Virus record (IMG/VR): IMGVR_UViG_3300017527_000123
Location: 1 to 64,000 of that record
Source: a virus
Direction: 5' to 3' (one strand)
Length of the DNA: 64,000 nt
Part shown: piece by piece, positions 31,899 through 39,381 of the stretch
How positions within the stretch are numbered: position 1 is the first letter of the stretch
How the letters are laid out: every line of letters starts with the position of its first letter
Notes under the pieces: generated by a model
The model's database searches: none
What the model was told of the DNA's origin: nothing
What the model saw: the letters and a program-made list of their open reading frames with translations, nothing else
Position numbers and translations under genes: made by a program

Positions 31899-32807
31899 CT
31901 ACACAATGTCAATGGCTCTGTTCTTTCGGGTGTTGGAAAGCTGAAGGTCAGGCATGGCTTCGATCTGGTTGACTGCTTCACTCAATCCCTTTTGCAAGTC
32001 AACCTTCAACCGGTCATTGGCCCTGATGTCATCGGCATTGACACCATCCAGATATTTCCGAATGTCAGAGAGAACAACATCCAATTGCTTCTGGGTATAG
32101 AAGCCGCTGAAGAGAGTGTCAACCTTGTCCAGAAAGTTGTTGATGCTCTTGATGGTTCCATTGTTCACTTTGTCATCTGTGAACTGTGTGGTCAGAGTCT
32201 CAACCCGTTTCAGGATTTCATCGGCAATCAAGTTCTTGGTGTCAATCTTGATCTGTTCAACCTCTTGCTTGAACTTGTCCATCTCTGCTTTCTGGATTCC
32301 TGTGGGCAAGCCTCTTGGCGGTGCGTTCAGTCTGATTGTCCACTCAAAACAGAACTTGCTTCTCATGGTGTATTCACTTGGATAGTTGGCGGTGATTGCC
32401 AACTCAGGGTTGTCACTCTGGAACCTGTTCTTCAGTTGGTTGAAGTTGTTCAGGAACTCTTCAACCAAGGCATAATATTCAGCCTTGCATTCATCAAGGA
32501 AGGTGTTGGTTTCTTCAACCTTGAACTCAGGGACAAGATAGGTTGCTTCCGCTGGATGCGGGATTCTCACACCGTTCAAGAAGTTCCTGGCCTTGTCCCT
32601 CACCGCTGTCATGTTCTTCAGAAGGGTCTTGTCAGAAATCAGGTCTTGGGTTCCCCAGACATGGTTCTTGTTGTAGTCATCCTTGATGACCACTGATTCA
32701 CTCTTGCCAACCGCTGACCACTTCCGAACATTCAGGTTCACAAAGTAGGCAAACTTTTCAGCGTTGTCAGCGTTGAACTCTTTGTCATTGGCTTTTTGAT
32801 TCGTCAT
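31899..32807 (-). CDS. 302-residue helical partner of the AAA+ gene
   Basis: A long helical protein, MTNQKANDKEFNADNAEKFA, with a mid-region of RSKFCFEWTIRLNAPPRGLP and a C-terminal coil ending LSNTRKNRAIDIV. It directly follows the AAA+ gene. Its overall look resembles DUF3150-type proteins that occur beside AAA+ ATPases, but I cannot confirm that. The KNRAIDI ending is shared with the polymerase N-terminus. Confidence 0.55.
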   Translation of the reverse strand: MTNQKANDKEFNADNAEKFAYFVNLNVRKWSAVGKSESVVIKDDYNKNHVWGTQDLISDKTLLKNMTAVRDKARNFLNGVRIPHPAEATYLVPEFKVEETNTFLDECKAEYYALVEEFLNNFNQLKNRFQSDNPELAITANYPSEYTMRSKFCFEWTIRLNAPPRGLPTGIQKAEMDKFKQEVEQIKIDTKNLIADEILKRVETLTTQFTDDKVNNGTIKSINNFLDKVDTLFSGFYTQKQLDVVLSDIRKYLDGVNADDIRANDRLKVDLQKGLSEAVNQIEAMPDLQLSNTRKNRAIDIV

Positions 32808-32851
32808 GATTTATTTCTCCTTGAAGATTTGAATTTGGTTTGTTGTGTTCC

Positions 32852-34282
32852 CTAGTTCAGGTTGATGCTCCTCTTGCTCTTGGGCTTGGGCTTTGCCAGG
32901 GTCAACTTGCTGGCAGAGATGGTTCTCTTCTTGGCCCAAGTTCTCAGCTTGTCAATCTCTTCTGACATGGTGTCACTGACCGGAACGATGAAGTCAGAAA
33001 CTTCACTGATGTCTTCTTCCATCATTGCGGCAATTCGACACATTGCCCGAATCTCTGCGCCTGACCAACCTTCCATGTCAGGAGCCTTGCCCTTTACATC
33101 ATACACTTTGAGATAGTGCTTCAGGATTTCTTCTCTCTCTTCAGCGTTGGGAAGATCAATGAAGAAAGGTGCTGTGTCCCATCTCTCCGCCCGAACCCAT
33201 TCAGGCGGCAGGCTGGTGATGTCATTGCATGTTGCAATCACATAGATTCCTTCTGGCCTGTCATCGGAAAGGAACTTGAGGAACTGCGCCATGCTTCTCT
33301 TTGTTGTTCCGCCATCGTTTGCACCCTGACCACCAACACCAGCCAGAGCCTTTTCAATCTCATCAACAAACAAGATGCAAGGGGCATTGGCTCTGATGAA
33401 GTCCAAGGCGGTCTTCATCAACTTTTCAGATTCACCAACCAAGCCGCCAAACAGTTCAGCAACTTCCATGACTATCATCTTCTTGCCAGCCTCATTTGAA
33501 AGGGCTTTGGCAAACATGCTTTTGCCTGTCCCAGGAGGGCCAAGCAGGATCAAGCCTTTGGCAAATGGGGAGTTGATTGTTCGAAGGGTGAAACTTTTCA
33601 GCTTTTCATATCCCTTGAGGGAATCAAAGTCTTCTTCATACTGTCCCAACTTCAGGCCAGCAGTTCTTTCAATCTCAACCGCTTTGATTTCCGCCAGGGT
33701 CTTCAGGTTGAACTCACCGCTGTGCTTTATGACACAATAGGCAAGGGCATTTGTGATTTCCCTTTGAGTCAAACCCTTCATCTCTTGAACGATCTGGTTC
33801 CTTGTTTTTTCATCGGGTGAAACATCTGTGGCTTCACAGATGTCATTCACAATTGATTCGATCACTTCAGCAGTTGGAAGATCAAAGTTCACTTCAGTGA
33901 AGTCCTTCTGAAGGGCTTCAGGAATTGCATCTTCAAACCGTTCGGTGCCAACGATGATCAGAGCCTTCCGTGATTCCCTGGAAGAGAACTCAATGGCGTT
34001 GGCTTGCAGGAAAGCCACATATTCTTTGTTCAGGTCTTTGGCAAAGTCTTGCAGGAACCAGTTGAAGTTCCTGGCAACCATCACCGAATAAGCGGGAAGG
34101 CTTTTCAGGGCTTCAATGACCTGATCAGGATCAGGGCTTGTTGAGAAGTCCCAGAAGTTTGGTTTGTATTGACCATTGATGTTTTGGAGTTCTTCAACAA
34201 CTTCCAAAATCTCTGTGGTCTGAACATAAAAATAAACATATCCGGCTCTGAGTTTCATTTCGATTTCTTTGAGTCCGTTCAT
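32852..34282 (-). CDS. Ycf46-like AAA+ ATPase
   Basis: A 476-residue protein. The N-terminal 200 residues resemble the Ycf46 N-domain (VYFYVQTTEILEVVEELQNI, NFWDFS, then VGTERFEDAIPEAL). The AAA+ module has Walker A GPPGTGKS at 248-255, Walker B ILFVDEIE at 303-310, and sensor/arginine-finger region VIATCNDITSLPPEW. Its neighbours upstream resemble DUF2997 and DUF1257, the gene pair that accompanies Ycf46-type ATPases in cyanobacteria. Function of that trio is not known to me; remodelling of a protein complex is implied. AAGGAGAATCACA precedes the ATG. Confidence 0.7.
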   Translation of the reverse strand: MNGLKEIEMKLRAGYVYFYVQTTEILEVVEELQNINGQYKPNFWDFSTSPDPDQVIEALKSLPAYSVMVARNFNWFLQDFAKDLNKEYVAFLQANAIEFSSRESRKALIIVGTERFEDAIPEALQKDFTEVNFDLPTAEVIESIVNDICEATDVSPDEKTRNQIVQEMKGLTQREITNALAYCVIKHSGEFNLKTLAEIKAVEIERTAGLKLGQYEEDFDSLKGYEKLKSFTLRTINSPFAKGLILLGPPGTGKSMFAKALSNEAGKKMIVMEVAELFGGLVGESEKLMKTALDFIRANAPCILFVDEIEKALAGVGGQGANDGGTTKRSMAQFLKFLSDDRPEGIYVIATCNDITSLPPEWVRAERWDTAPFFIDLPNAEEREEILKHYLKVYDVKGKAPDMEGWSGAEIRAMCRIAAMMEEDISEVSDFIVPVSDTMSEEIDKLRTWAKKRTISASKLTLAKPKPKSKRSINLN

Positions 34283-34346
34283 TGTGATTCTCCTTGTTGC
34301 TTTCTGAAAGATTGATTGATTGAATGACTGATTGTTTTGATTTCAT

Positions 34347-34556
34347 CTAATGGCTGTGACCATGACCGGTGTGCTGTTTCCTGTGAACATGGACATTCTT
34401 GTTCTTCAACTTGGTGGTCTTCCTCTCACCGCCAAGCAACTCTTCAACCTCACTCAAGAACTGTTCGGCTGAAAGGTGGTTGACACCGCTGATGGAATCG
34501 GTCTTGATGCTGATTGTTCCATCTTCCAAAATTTCAAATTCAATTTGATCTGCCAT
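34347..34556 (-). CDS. DUF2997-like protein with His-rich tail
   Basis: A 69-residue protein. The core (IEFEILEDGTISIKTDSISG then LSAEQFLSEVEELLGG) follows the DUF2997 pattern of an acidic Gly turn and a helix. The tail HVHRKQHTGHGHSH is His-rich and may bind metal. AGGAG precedes it. It lies between the DUF1257-like and AAA+ genes. Confidence 0.65.
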   Translation of the reverse strand: MADQIEFEILEDGTISIKTDSISGVNHLSAEQFLSEVEELLGGERKTTKLKNKNVHVHRKQHTGHGHSH

Positions 34557-34576
34557 TGCTTGTTCTCCTCAGATGA

Positions 34577-34882
34577 TTAGAATTTTTTGGCAACGATTTT
34601 GTTTCCCACTCTCTTCAGCAACCACTTCTTTTTCTCAGCAACTTTCTGGATTGCTTTCATTGAATAGGCTTTCTTGATTTCATTTCCGATCTGTTCCCTT
34701 CTCTCTTCAATGTTCAGCTTGCCTTTCTTCAGGTCAATCTCTCCAAACCTGAAGTTGATGGTTTGCCTTCGTTCGTTCAGTCTTGCTTCATCAAACCCAA
34801 GTGACTTGATTGCTTCCACCAGAAGAAGCGGGTCTGAGACTGAAAGGTCAATGCTGATCAAGTTGACTTCATAGCATGGCAT
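34577..34882 (-). CDS. DUF1257-like (Ycf35-like) protein
   Basis: A 101-residue protein. The N-terminal strand-helix (NLISIDLSVSDPLLLVEAIK) and a C-terminus IKKAYSMKAIQKVAEKKKW are consistent with Ycf35/DUF1257. First of the DUF1257, DUF2997, AAA+ trio in transcription order. GAGGAGAAAAG precedes the ATG. Confidence 0.6.
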   Translation of the reverse strand: MPCYEVNLISIDLSVSDPLLLVEAIKSLGFDEARLNERRQTINFRFGEIDLKKGKLNIEERREQIGNEIKKAYSMKAIQKVAEKKKWLLKRVGNKIVAKKF

Positions 34883-34912
34883 GGTTCTTTTCTCCTCTCT
34901 GTTTTGTTTTTG

Positions 34913-35221
34913 TTAGTTGTCCAAAGTTCTGAAACCGCAACCGCAAACAATGTGGAACTCACCAGTGTTCTCTTCCCAGATCACATCACCGCAGGAAGTT
35001 GAACGTGCTTCTTTGTGCCAAGACACACTCTGATTTTCCCACCACTCCCAATCAATGTGGTTGGTGTCATGGAAGACAGAGTTCAGGCCAGAATCAGGAG
35101 AGTCAGGAAAAATCAATGTGGCAACATGCTGATAGTCTTCAGGGTTGAAGCCTTTGATTTCTTCATAATCTCCAAACATCATCCTGCCATCCGTTGCATG
35201 GTACACTTTGAACTGTTTCAT
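34913..35221 (-). CDS. small protein with C-terminal Cys group
   Basis: A 102-residue protein from ATG 35221 (GAAGGAGAACAACA upstream), MKQFKVYHATDGRMMFGDYE, ending FHIVCGCGFRTLDN. An aromatic acidic middle (HIDWEWWENQSVSW) is notable. The longer frame upstream is translated repeat and is rejected. Confidence 0.6.
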   Translation of the reverse strand: MKQFKVYHATDGRMMFGDYEEIKGFNPEDYQHVATLIFPDSPDSGLNSVFHDTNHIDWEWWENQSVSWHKEARSTSCGDVIWEENTGEFHIVCGCGFRTLDN

Positions 35222-35264
35222 TGTTGTTCTCCTTCTTGTTGGTTGTTTAGAAATCCAATTGACA

Positions 35265-35322
35265 TTCACCATCAACTGAGTTGCCCAAGCTGGTTGGGCA
35301 ACCGGATTGTTGGTGCTGATCA
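35265..35322 (-). repeat. intergenic hairpin repeat, copy A
   Basis: One of three related about 58-bp elements. It has a perfect 9-bp stem (GTTGCCCAA / TTGGGCAAC, five-base loop) flanked by conserved CACCATCAACTGA and CCGGATTGTTGG. It starts at the stop codon of the upstream gene. Confidence 0.85.
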
Positions 35323-35652
35323 AACATCCATCTCACCACACCTTCGGCAGAAGGAAAGGGCATCATCATTTCCATGACTGTCAATGAACTCTCCCTCATC
35401 AACATCATGCCCTTCATCTTCACAGATCCTTTCAAGGGCTTTCATGGTGAAGCCATCACGGAGCATCCTGCAACCGTTGACCATGACATGAGTGAAGCGG
35501 TTGAACTTCTCTTCCTCTGCTTCCAGGGAAGGAATGTCATCTTCCAGATCCCTCAGAGAAGGCGGGTTGTTCATGTCAAAACACACATCACAGTTGGGAA
35601 CACCGTTGATCTTCCGGTCAGCTTCTCTGAGTCCACAGATTTGGCATTTCAT
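35320..35652 (-). CDS. zinc-binding small protein
   Basis: A 110-residue protein with CQIC near the start and CDVC, then a C-terminal CRRC: two potential CxxC zinc sites split by an acidic helix. GAAGGAGAG precedes ATG 35652. Its stop codon lies at the edge of repeat copy A. Confidence 0.65.
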   Translation of the reverse strand: MKCQICGLREADRKINGVPNCDVCFDMNNPPSLRDLEDDIPSLEAEEEKFNRFTHVMVNGCRMLRDGFTMKALERICEDEGHDVDEGEFIDSHGNDDALSFCRRCGEMDV

Positions 35653-35693
35653 TTTTTCTCTCCTTCTTGGTTTGGTTTGGTTTGTTGTTTCAG

Positions 35694-35752
35694 TTCACCA
35701 TCAACTGAGTTGCCCAACCGGAGTTGGACAACCGGATTGTTGGTTCTGATCA
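35694..35752 (-). repeat. intergenic hairpin repeat, copy B
   Basis: As copy A, with a 10-bp stem GTTGTCCAAC / GTTGGGCAAC (coding strand) that keeps pairing through a G-U pair. Begins at the stop codon of the upstream gene. Confidence 0.85.
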
Positions 35753-35977
35753 ACCAAAATATTCATCCACATAGTCTTGGCCCCAAGCCTGCCTTGCCTG
35801 CTCCTTCTCCCTGGCAAGTTCATATTCAAAATCACACTTCATGTCATACATCTGAACCAACTTCTCTCTGTCCTTGATGTTGAACTTCTCAATGGTTTGG
35901 AACTCTGCTTCAGGAAACTCAACTCCGTTGCTGATCAGGCTGTCCAGGTGGTTGACTGCTTTTGAATACTTGCTCAT
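35750..35977 (-). CDS. small helical protein
   Basis: A 75-residue protein from ATG 35977 (GAAGGAGAGACATC), MSKYSKAVNHLDSLISNGVE, ending QDYVDEYFG. Helical and acidic. The longer frame upstream overlaps the next gene and is rejected. Confidence 0.6.
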   Translation of the reverse strand: MSKYSKAVNHLDSLISNGVEFPEAEFQTIEKFNIKDREKLVQMYDMKCDFEYELAREKEQARQAWGQDYVDEYFG

Positions 35978-35990
35978 GATGTCTCTCCTT

Positions 35991-36392
35991 CTAGTTAGTG
36001 GCCCAATGGTCATTGTTGCTGGCATCCAGGTTGAACTTCTTGAGTCCTGCGTTCTGGTAGATTGAAGCAACTTCTCTTTGGTCTTCAGGAAGGTCATCAA
36101 AGGCATCCTTTGCATCTTCCCGATATTCCCAACCGGAGTGAATCCTGTTCTTGTTGATGACCAGATAAAACCTATAGTCTTTCTGATTGATCGGCTCCGT
36201 GCTGATGGTCTTCTCTGCTGTCTTCACCTTGGCGTTGTTCTCCATGATCTGCTTGCCAAGTTCAGCAACCTGGATGGCATGTTTCTTTGTTTTGCAAGTC
36301 CAGATTCCTTTGGGCATTTGAACCTTCCAGATGTTCTTGCTTCCATACTTCTCTTTCCAGATTTCATGCAGTTCTCTTTTGATTGTTTCCAT
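35991..36392 (-). CDS. hypothetical protein
   Basis: A 133-residue protein (METIKRELHEIWKEKYGSKN) with GAAGGAGACAGCAA upstream. Two half-repeats can be seen: KTKKHAIQVAELGKQI and YREDAKDAFDDLPEDQRE. It might be two copies of a small domain; function unknown. Confidence 0.6.
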   Translation of the reverse strand: METIKRELHEIWKEKYGSKNIWKVQMPKGIWTCKTKKHAIQVAELGKQIMENNAKVKTAEKTISTEPINQKDYRFYLVINKNRIHSGWEYREDAKDAFDDLPEDQREVASIYQNAGLKKFNLDASNNDHWATN

Positions 36393-36442
36393 TTGCTGTC
36401 TCCTTCTTGTTGGGTTTGGTTTGTGTTGCTGTGCTGTTCATG

Positions 36443-36500
36443 GTTCTGACCATCAATTGAGTTGCCCAACCTTTCAGTCAGGCAACCGGATTGTTGGTCA
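36443..36500 (-). repeat. intergenic hairpin repeat, copy C
   Basis: The most divergent copy: only the outer 6 bp (GTTGCC / GGCAAC) of the stem pairs and the loop is longer. The flanks (CCATCAATTGAGTTGCCCAAC and CCGGATTGTTGG) are kept. It starts at the stop codon of the upstream gene. Confidence 0.8.
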
Positions 36501-36761
36501 GCCACTCTGGGTGACTGCCTTGCTGTGAATGTTGAACCAACCGTGATTCCTTTCGGATTCACCTGAAGGCTTGGTGTAGATAAAATCAAAATAGCGTTCA
36601 TCCTCTGGGGAAGAATCCCCTGAGTGCCAATTGTAAAGATCCACAAACTTGGCAACCTGATGAAGCAGGATGTCTTCAGAGAAGATGGCTCCGCAGGCTT
36701 GGCAAGTTTCGATCAGGGAGCCGTGATTGATGTTGTTGCTGGAACAAGCTGGACAGTTCAT
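36498..36761 (-). CDS. zinc-ribbon protein
   Basis: An 87-residue protein from ATG 36761, MNCPACSSNNINHGSLIETC, with CPAC and CQAC as a zinc ribbon in the first 25 residues. AAGGAGAACAAC precedes it. The C-terminal half is beta-rich. Not recognised. Confidence 0.65.
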   Translation of the reverse strand: MNCPACSSNNINHGSLIETCQACGAIFSEDILLHQVAKFVDLYNWHSGDSSPEDERYFDFIYTKPSGESERNHGWFNIHSKAVTQSG

Positions 36762-36784
36762 GTTGTTCTCCTTGTTGCCGATGT

Positions 36785-36810
36785 GGAGCAGATGATCAGC
36801 CATCTGCTCC
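36785..36810 (-). other. intergenic hairpin
   Basis: GGAGCAGATG, six-base loop, CATCTGCTCC; 10 bp, perfect, 15 bases past an upstream stop codon. No T-run. Confidence 0.6.
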
Positions 36811-36825
36811 GGTGGATTTTGATGA

Positions 36826-37197
36826 CTACCTATTATTGTTTCTCTTCTCATTCATCTTCTCTCTGTGTGCCTCTGCCTTCTGGAAGGCTTTGCTCACTTC
36901 ACTGTGGAAGATGTTGTCAGGTGTGATTCTCACTCTGTCCTTCTCAAAGTAGTCAGTCATTGAATCTGTGTCATTGTGAATGGTCAGGCCAGGAACCTTT
37001 GGAAGTCTCTCATAATCTTTTGCATACATTGTGAAGGTGCCTTCAGGATAGTTGCAGAGTGTTCCGTTGGAATAATAGATCCGGTGAAGTTTGCCGCCAT
37101 TCACTTTGATTCCGTTCCAGAAGAATTGAATGTGAAAGTTGTTGCCTTCCTTGGTGATGAAGATGTCATTGTTGATTTTGGTTTTTCTGTTCGCCAT
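36826..37197 (-). CDS. first gene of the main leftward cassette
   Basis: A 123-residue protein (MANRKTKINNDIFITKEGNN), beta-rich N-terminus and basic helical C-terminus. AAGGAGAACAATC precedes the ATG. It is the first gene downstream of the non-coding control tract at 37198-37989 and so probably the first of a long operon. No family recognised. Confidence 0.6.
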   Translation of the reverse strand: MANRKTKINNDIFITKEGNNFHIQFFWNGIKVNGGKLHRIYYSNGTLCNYPEGTFTMYAKDYERLPKVPGLTIHNDTDSMTDYFEKDRVRITPDNIFHSEVSKAFQKAEAHREKMNEKRNNNR

Positions 37198-37821
37198 GAT
37201 TGTTCTCCTTGTTGATGATTGATTGAATGATTGATTTTGTTTTTCCTGTTATTGGGACAGCCAACTTGATGTTGATGTTGGCTGTCTGGATAATGAGAAA
37301 AACTTTTGAGAGGATTCTTTGTGGGCAATGTTAGTTGTTCTCGCTTTGAACAACTTTGACATTCCCTGGAAGGTGTCTGAACTTCTGGTTGTTAAAATCT
37401 GCGGTTCCCGATCTGAAAGCACCGTTGTGATTTCAGCGTCCCTGCCTACCCAACCACCCTTGCTTTATTTCCGCCCCACCCGATCTGTTTGGCTGTCCTG
37501 CCTCTCTTGCTCCGTTGGTCGCTGACAGCCGCCCAACCCCCCACTCCCCATCTGATTGTCAAAGAACTTTTTGCTGTGTTGCCTGCCGTGCCTTCTAATG
37601 TTTACTTCTATATATGTTATCGGATTTCTTGATGAAAATCTTTAGGATTCTGAGAAAAAAATCTAAAATATTCTAGTGAATATGGTTTTTTCTAGCCTAA
37701 CCTGCTGAAATATAAGGGGAAAAAATATTTTAATTTTTTTAGAATTTTTTCACTTTTTTCGGGAAAACACCCGCTGTTCATCGGGTGAGATTGGGATTCA
37801 GGGGAGGTTGCCAGGAAGCCG

Positions 37822-37849
37822 TTTTCAAAATTTGCGGCAAATTTTGAAA
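37822..37849 (-). repeat. 29-bp palindrome, copy 3
   Basis: Same element as at 11671, lacking the last base of one arm. Central base orientation agrees with leftward transcription. Confidence 0.9.
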
Positions 37850-37876
37850 GGTGTTGAAGACCATGCAACAAAATCA

Positions 37877-37905
37877 TTTTCAAAATTTGCGGCAAATTTT
37901 GAAAA
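37877..37905 (-). repeat. 29-bp palindrome, copy 4
   Basis: Full-length copy 27 bases after copy 3. The pair makes a double site between the terminator and the AT-rich segment. Confidence 0.9.
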
Positions 37906-37927
37906 ATAAATTGGAGAGGAGAAAAGA

Positions 37928-37968
37928 AAAATCCCCTGACCATCAATGACAGTCAAGGGATTTTTTTT
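37928..37968 (-). terminator. bidirectional intrinsic terminator
   Basis: A 13-bp stem with one mismatch and an 11-base loop. Eight Ts follow on the + strand and TTTTTCTTTTC on the minus strand. It lies just past the stop of the HTH gene, so it should end that short transcript. Confidence 0.8.
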
Positions 37969-37989
37969 GTTGGGTGCGTTGAATGAAAA

Positions 37990-38259
37990 TCAGACTCTAA
38001 TGATTTCCTGACAGTTCACTTTGCTTTCAACTTCATCAAGGTTGGCAAGCATTGCACCTTTCGGAAATTTGATTGCTTTGATTTGTTCGGAGAGGAAAGC
38101 AAGATAGATGGTTTGCTTTGAAACTCCTGTGAGGAATCCAATCGTTTCGAATGACAACCAAGTCCCTTCAGGAATGTCTTCTCTCTTCTTGCAAAGGAGA
38201 GGCTTGACCTCTCTCTTCTTCTCTTTATAGTCTACATTGTGAAGGCCAGGGAACAACAT
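37990..38259 (-). CDS. HTH regulator at the divergent switch
   Basis: An 89-residue protein with a central helix-turn-helix (SFETIGFLTGVSKQTIYLAF, about 38-57) and a likely wing (KAIKFPKGAMLANLDEVESK). It has its own promoter and terminator, with GGAGGAAAAAT before the ATG. The position at the divergent promoters suggests it controls early transcription, perhaps by binding the palindromes (inference). Confidence 0.65.
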   Translation of the reverse strand: MLFPGLHNVDYKEKKREVKPLLCKKREDIPEGTWLSFETIGFLTGVSKQTIYLAFLSEQIKAIKFPKGAMLANLDEVESKVNCQEIIRV

Positions 38260-38284
38260 ATTTTTCCTCCATGTTTATTTTTTC

Positions 38285-38313
38285 TTGACCTGGAAAAAGT
38301 ATGCCGTTATTAT
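38285..38313 (+). promoter_or_regulatory. rightward sigma70-like promoter
   Basis: TTGACC (38285-38290), 17-base spacer, TATTAT (38308-38313): five of six matches in each box. It would start transcription near 38320, toward the ParB-like and terminase genes. Confidence 0.75.
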
Positions 38314-38337
38314 ACAGAAATCAAAATGCTAATTCAA
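38309..38337 (-). promoter_or_regulatory. leftward sigma70-like promoter
   Basis: Minus strand TTGAAT (38337-38332), 17-base spacer, perfect TATAAT (38314-38309). Its -10 overlaps that of the rightward promoter by five bases, so the two cannot be occupied together. Confidence 0.7.
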
Positions 38338-38497
38338 TTTAATTTTATATGGAAAGTGATTATGGAAATTTGCCAATCCTTCTTTCAAGAAGAAACCATC
38401 TTCAACCAACTCCTTCCGTTCTTCATTTCAAAAACCACTCCTGAACAACATTGCTTTTCTTCTGATCACATTCACAGATCAATGAGGTTTTCTATTC

Positions 38498-39049
38498 ATG
38501 GAAAATAAAATCATCAAAAGCCAGAAGGTCAATTGGAAGGAACTGAAACTCTTCCAACCGGCAGAGATGAAAAGGATGAGCAAAGCACAATTGAAAAAGC
38601 TGAAGCTGTCTCTTTCAAGGAATGGATTCCGTTCTCCTTTCTATGTCTGGGAAGATGAGAACGGTGAACTCTATTGCCTGGATGGTCATCACCGAATCCC
38701 CACATTGTTTTTGCTTGAGAAGGATGGTGAACCCATCCCTGAAAAACTCCCTGCCAACTTTGTCAGGTGCAAAGACATTCAGGAAGCCAAGAAGACAGTT
38801 CTCATTTTCAATTCCCATTATGCAAAAATTCAAAAGGAATCCCTCCTTGATTGGGTTGAGGATCTTGATTTTGATGAGATGATGGAAGAGATTGATTTGC
38901 CCAACATCAACTTTGATCTGTCACCAACCAAAGAGGAAACAATTCAACCAAACTTTCAGATCATTATAGACTTTCAGAACCAGCAGGATCTTGAACAAGC
39001 CTATGGCAAACTGATTGAAGAGAAATATCAATGCAGGATCATTGTCTGA
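38498..39049 (+). CDS. ParB/sulfiredoxin-like protein
   Basis: A 183-residue protein with the ParB-type core YCLDGHHRIPTLFLL (about 50-64) and preceding NGFRSPFYVWED. Such domains in phages are often nuclease or NTPase-like, or partner terminase. The C-terminal part (LDWVEDLDFDEMMEEIDLPN) is acidic. It is the first gene of the rightward arm, about 180 bases after its promoter. A short in-frame peptide at 38362 in the leader is possible but unsupported. Confidence 0.7.
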   Translation: MENKIIKSQKVNWKELKLFQPAEMKRMSKAQLKKLKLSLSRNGFRSPFYVWEDENGELYCLDGHHRIPTLFLLEKDGEPIPEKLPANFVRCKDIQEAKKTVLIFNSHYAKIQKESLLDWVEDLDFDEMMEEIDLPNINFDLSPTKEETIQPNFQIIIDFQNQQDLEQAYGKLIEEKYQCRIIV

Positions 39050-39381
39050 ATGGGTGATGCCCTGCTTTGATTCCCTCTTGAACTTCTTTGTGGCTCTGTC
39101 ATCTATCCTGAACAGATCAATCCATCAAGCATTCTGATCAAGCAACCAGATCAAACCAAGCACATCACCGTTTGATTCCTTGGTGAGGCTTTTCCTGACA
39201 GAAAGGTTCTCACCTGTGGAAAACACATTGAAAGGTTTGTTGGCTGTTTGCATGAAGGGGATCACAGAGAATTTCACAGGTGTCAGCAGAGGATCAGGCT
39301 CATGGATTGTGAGGAGATTTTATTTCAGACATAACCAGATGAGCCAGATTCCGGCACCATATAAAAAAGGGCTGGTGAAGG
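39050..39381 (+). other. gap between ParB-like and terminase genes
   Basis: About 330 bases. An open frame at 39180-39479 overlaps the small terminase gene in another frame and has no ribosome site or recognisable protein. I see nothing else definite; an undetected short gene or a packaging (cos/pac) site is possible here. Confidence 0.4.

Larger units (their letters stand above)
37198..37989. promoter_or_regulatory. non-coding control tract
   Basis: About 790 bases with no credible gene. It has a hairpin (GACAGCCAAC / GTTGGCTGTC at 37256-37286), a C-rich segment at about 37430-37550, a very AT-rich segment at about 37590-37760 with several A/T runs, two copies of the 29-bp palindrome, and a bidirectional terminator. 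It should hold the promoter for the 37-to-22 kb operon and could hold a replication origin. I could not pick a convincing -35/-10 pair. Confidence 0.6.

Noticed and set aside
35265-36500. CRISPR array from the repeated hairpin elements
   Set aside because: The three copies are separated by genes of differing length, not by short uniform spacers, and no cas genes are present.
37330-37560. A structured RNA or tRNA gene in the C-rich segment of the control tract
   Set aside because: I could not fold a cloverleaf or find a T-loop and acceptor stem in the right places.
38239-38508. 89-codon frame between the divergent promoters and the ParB-like gene
   Set aside because: It begins inside the HTH gene and crosses both promoters. 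No ribosome site and no recognisable protein.
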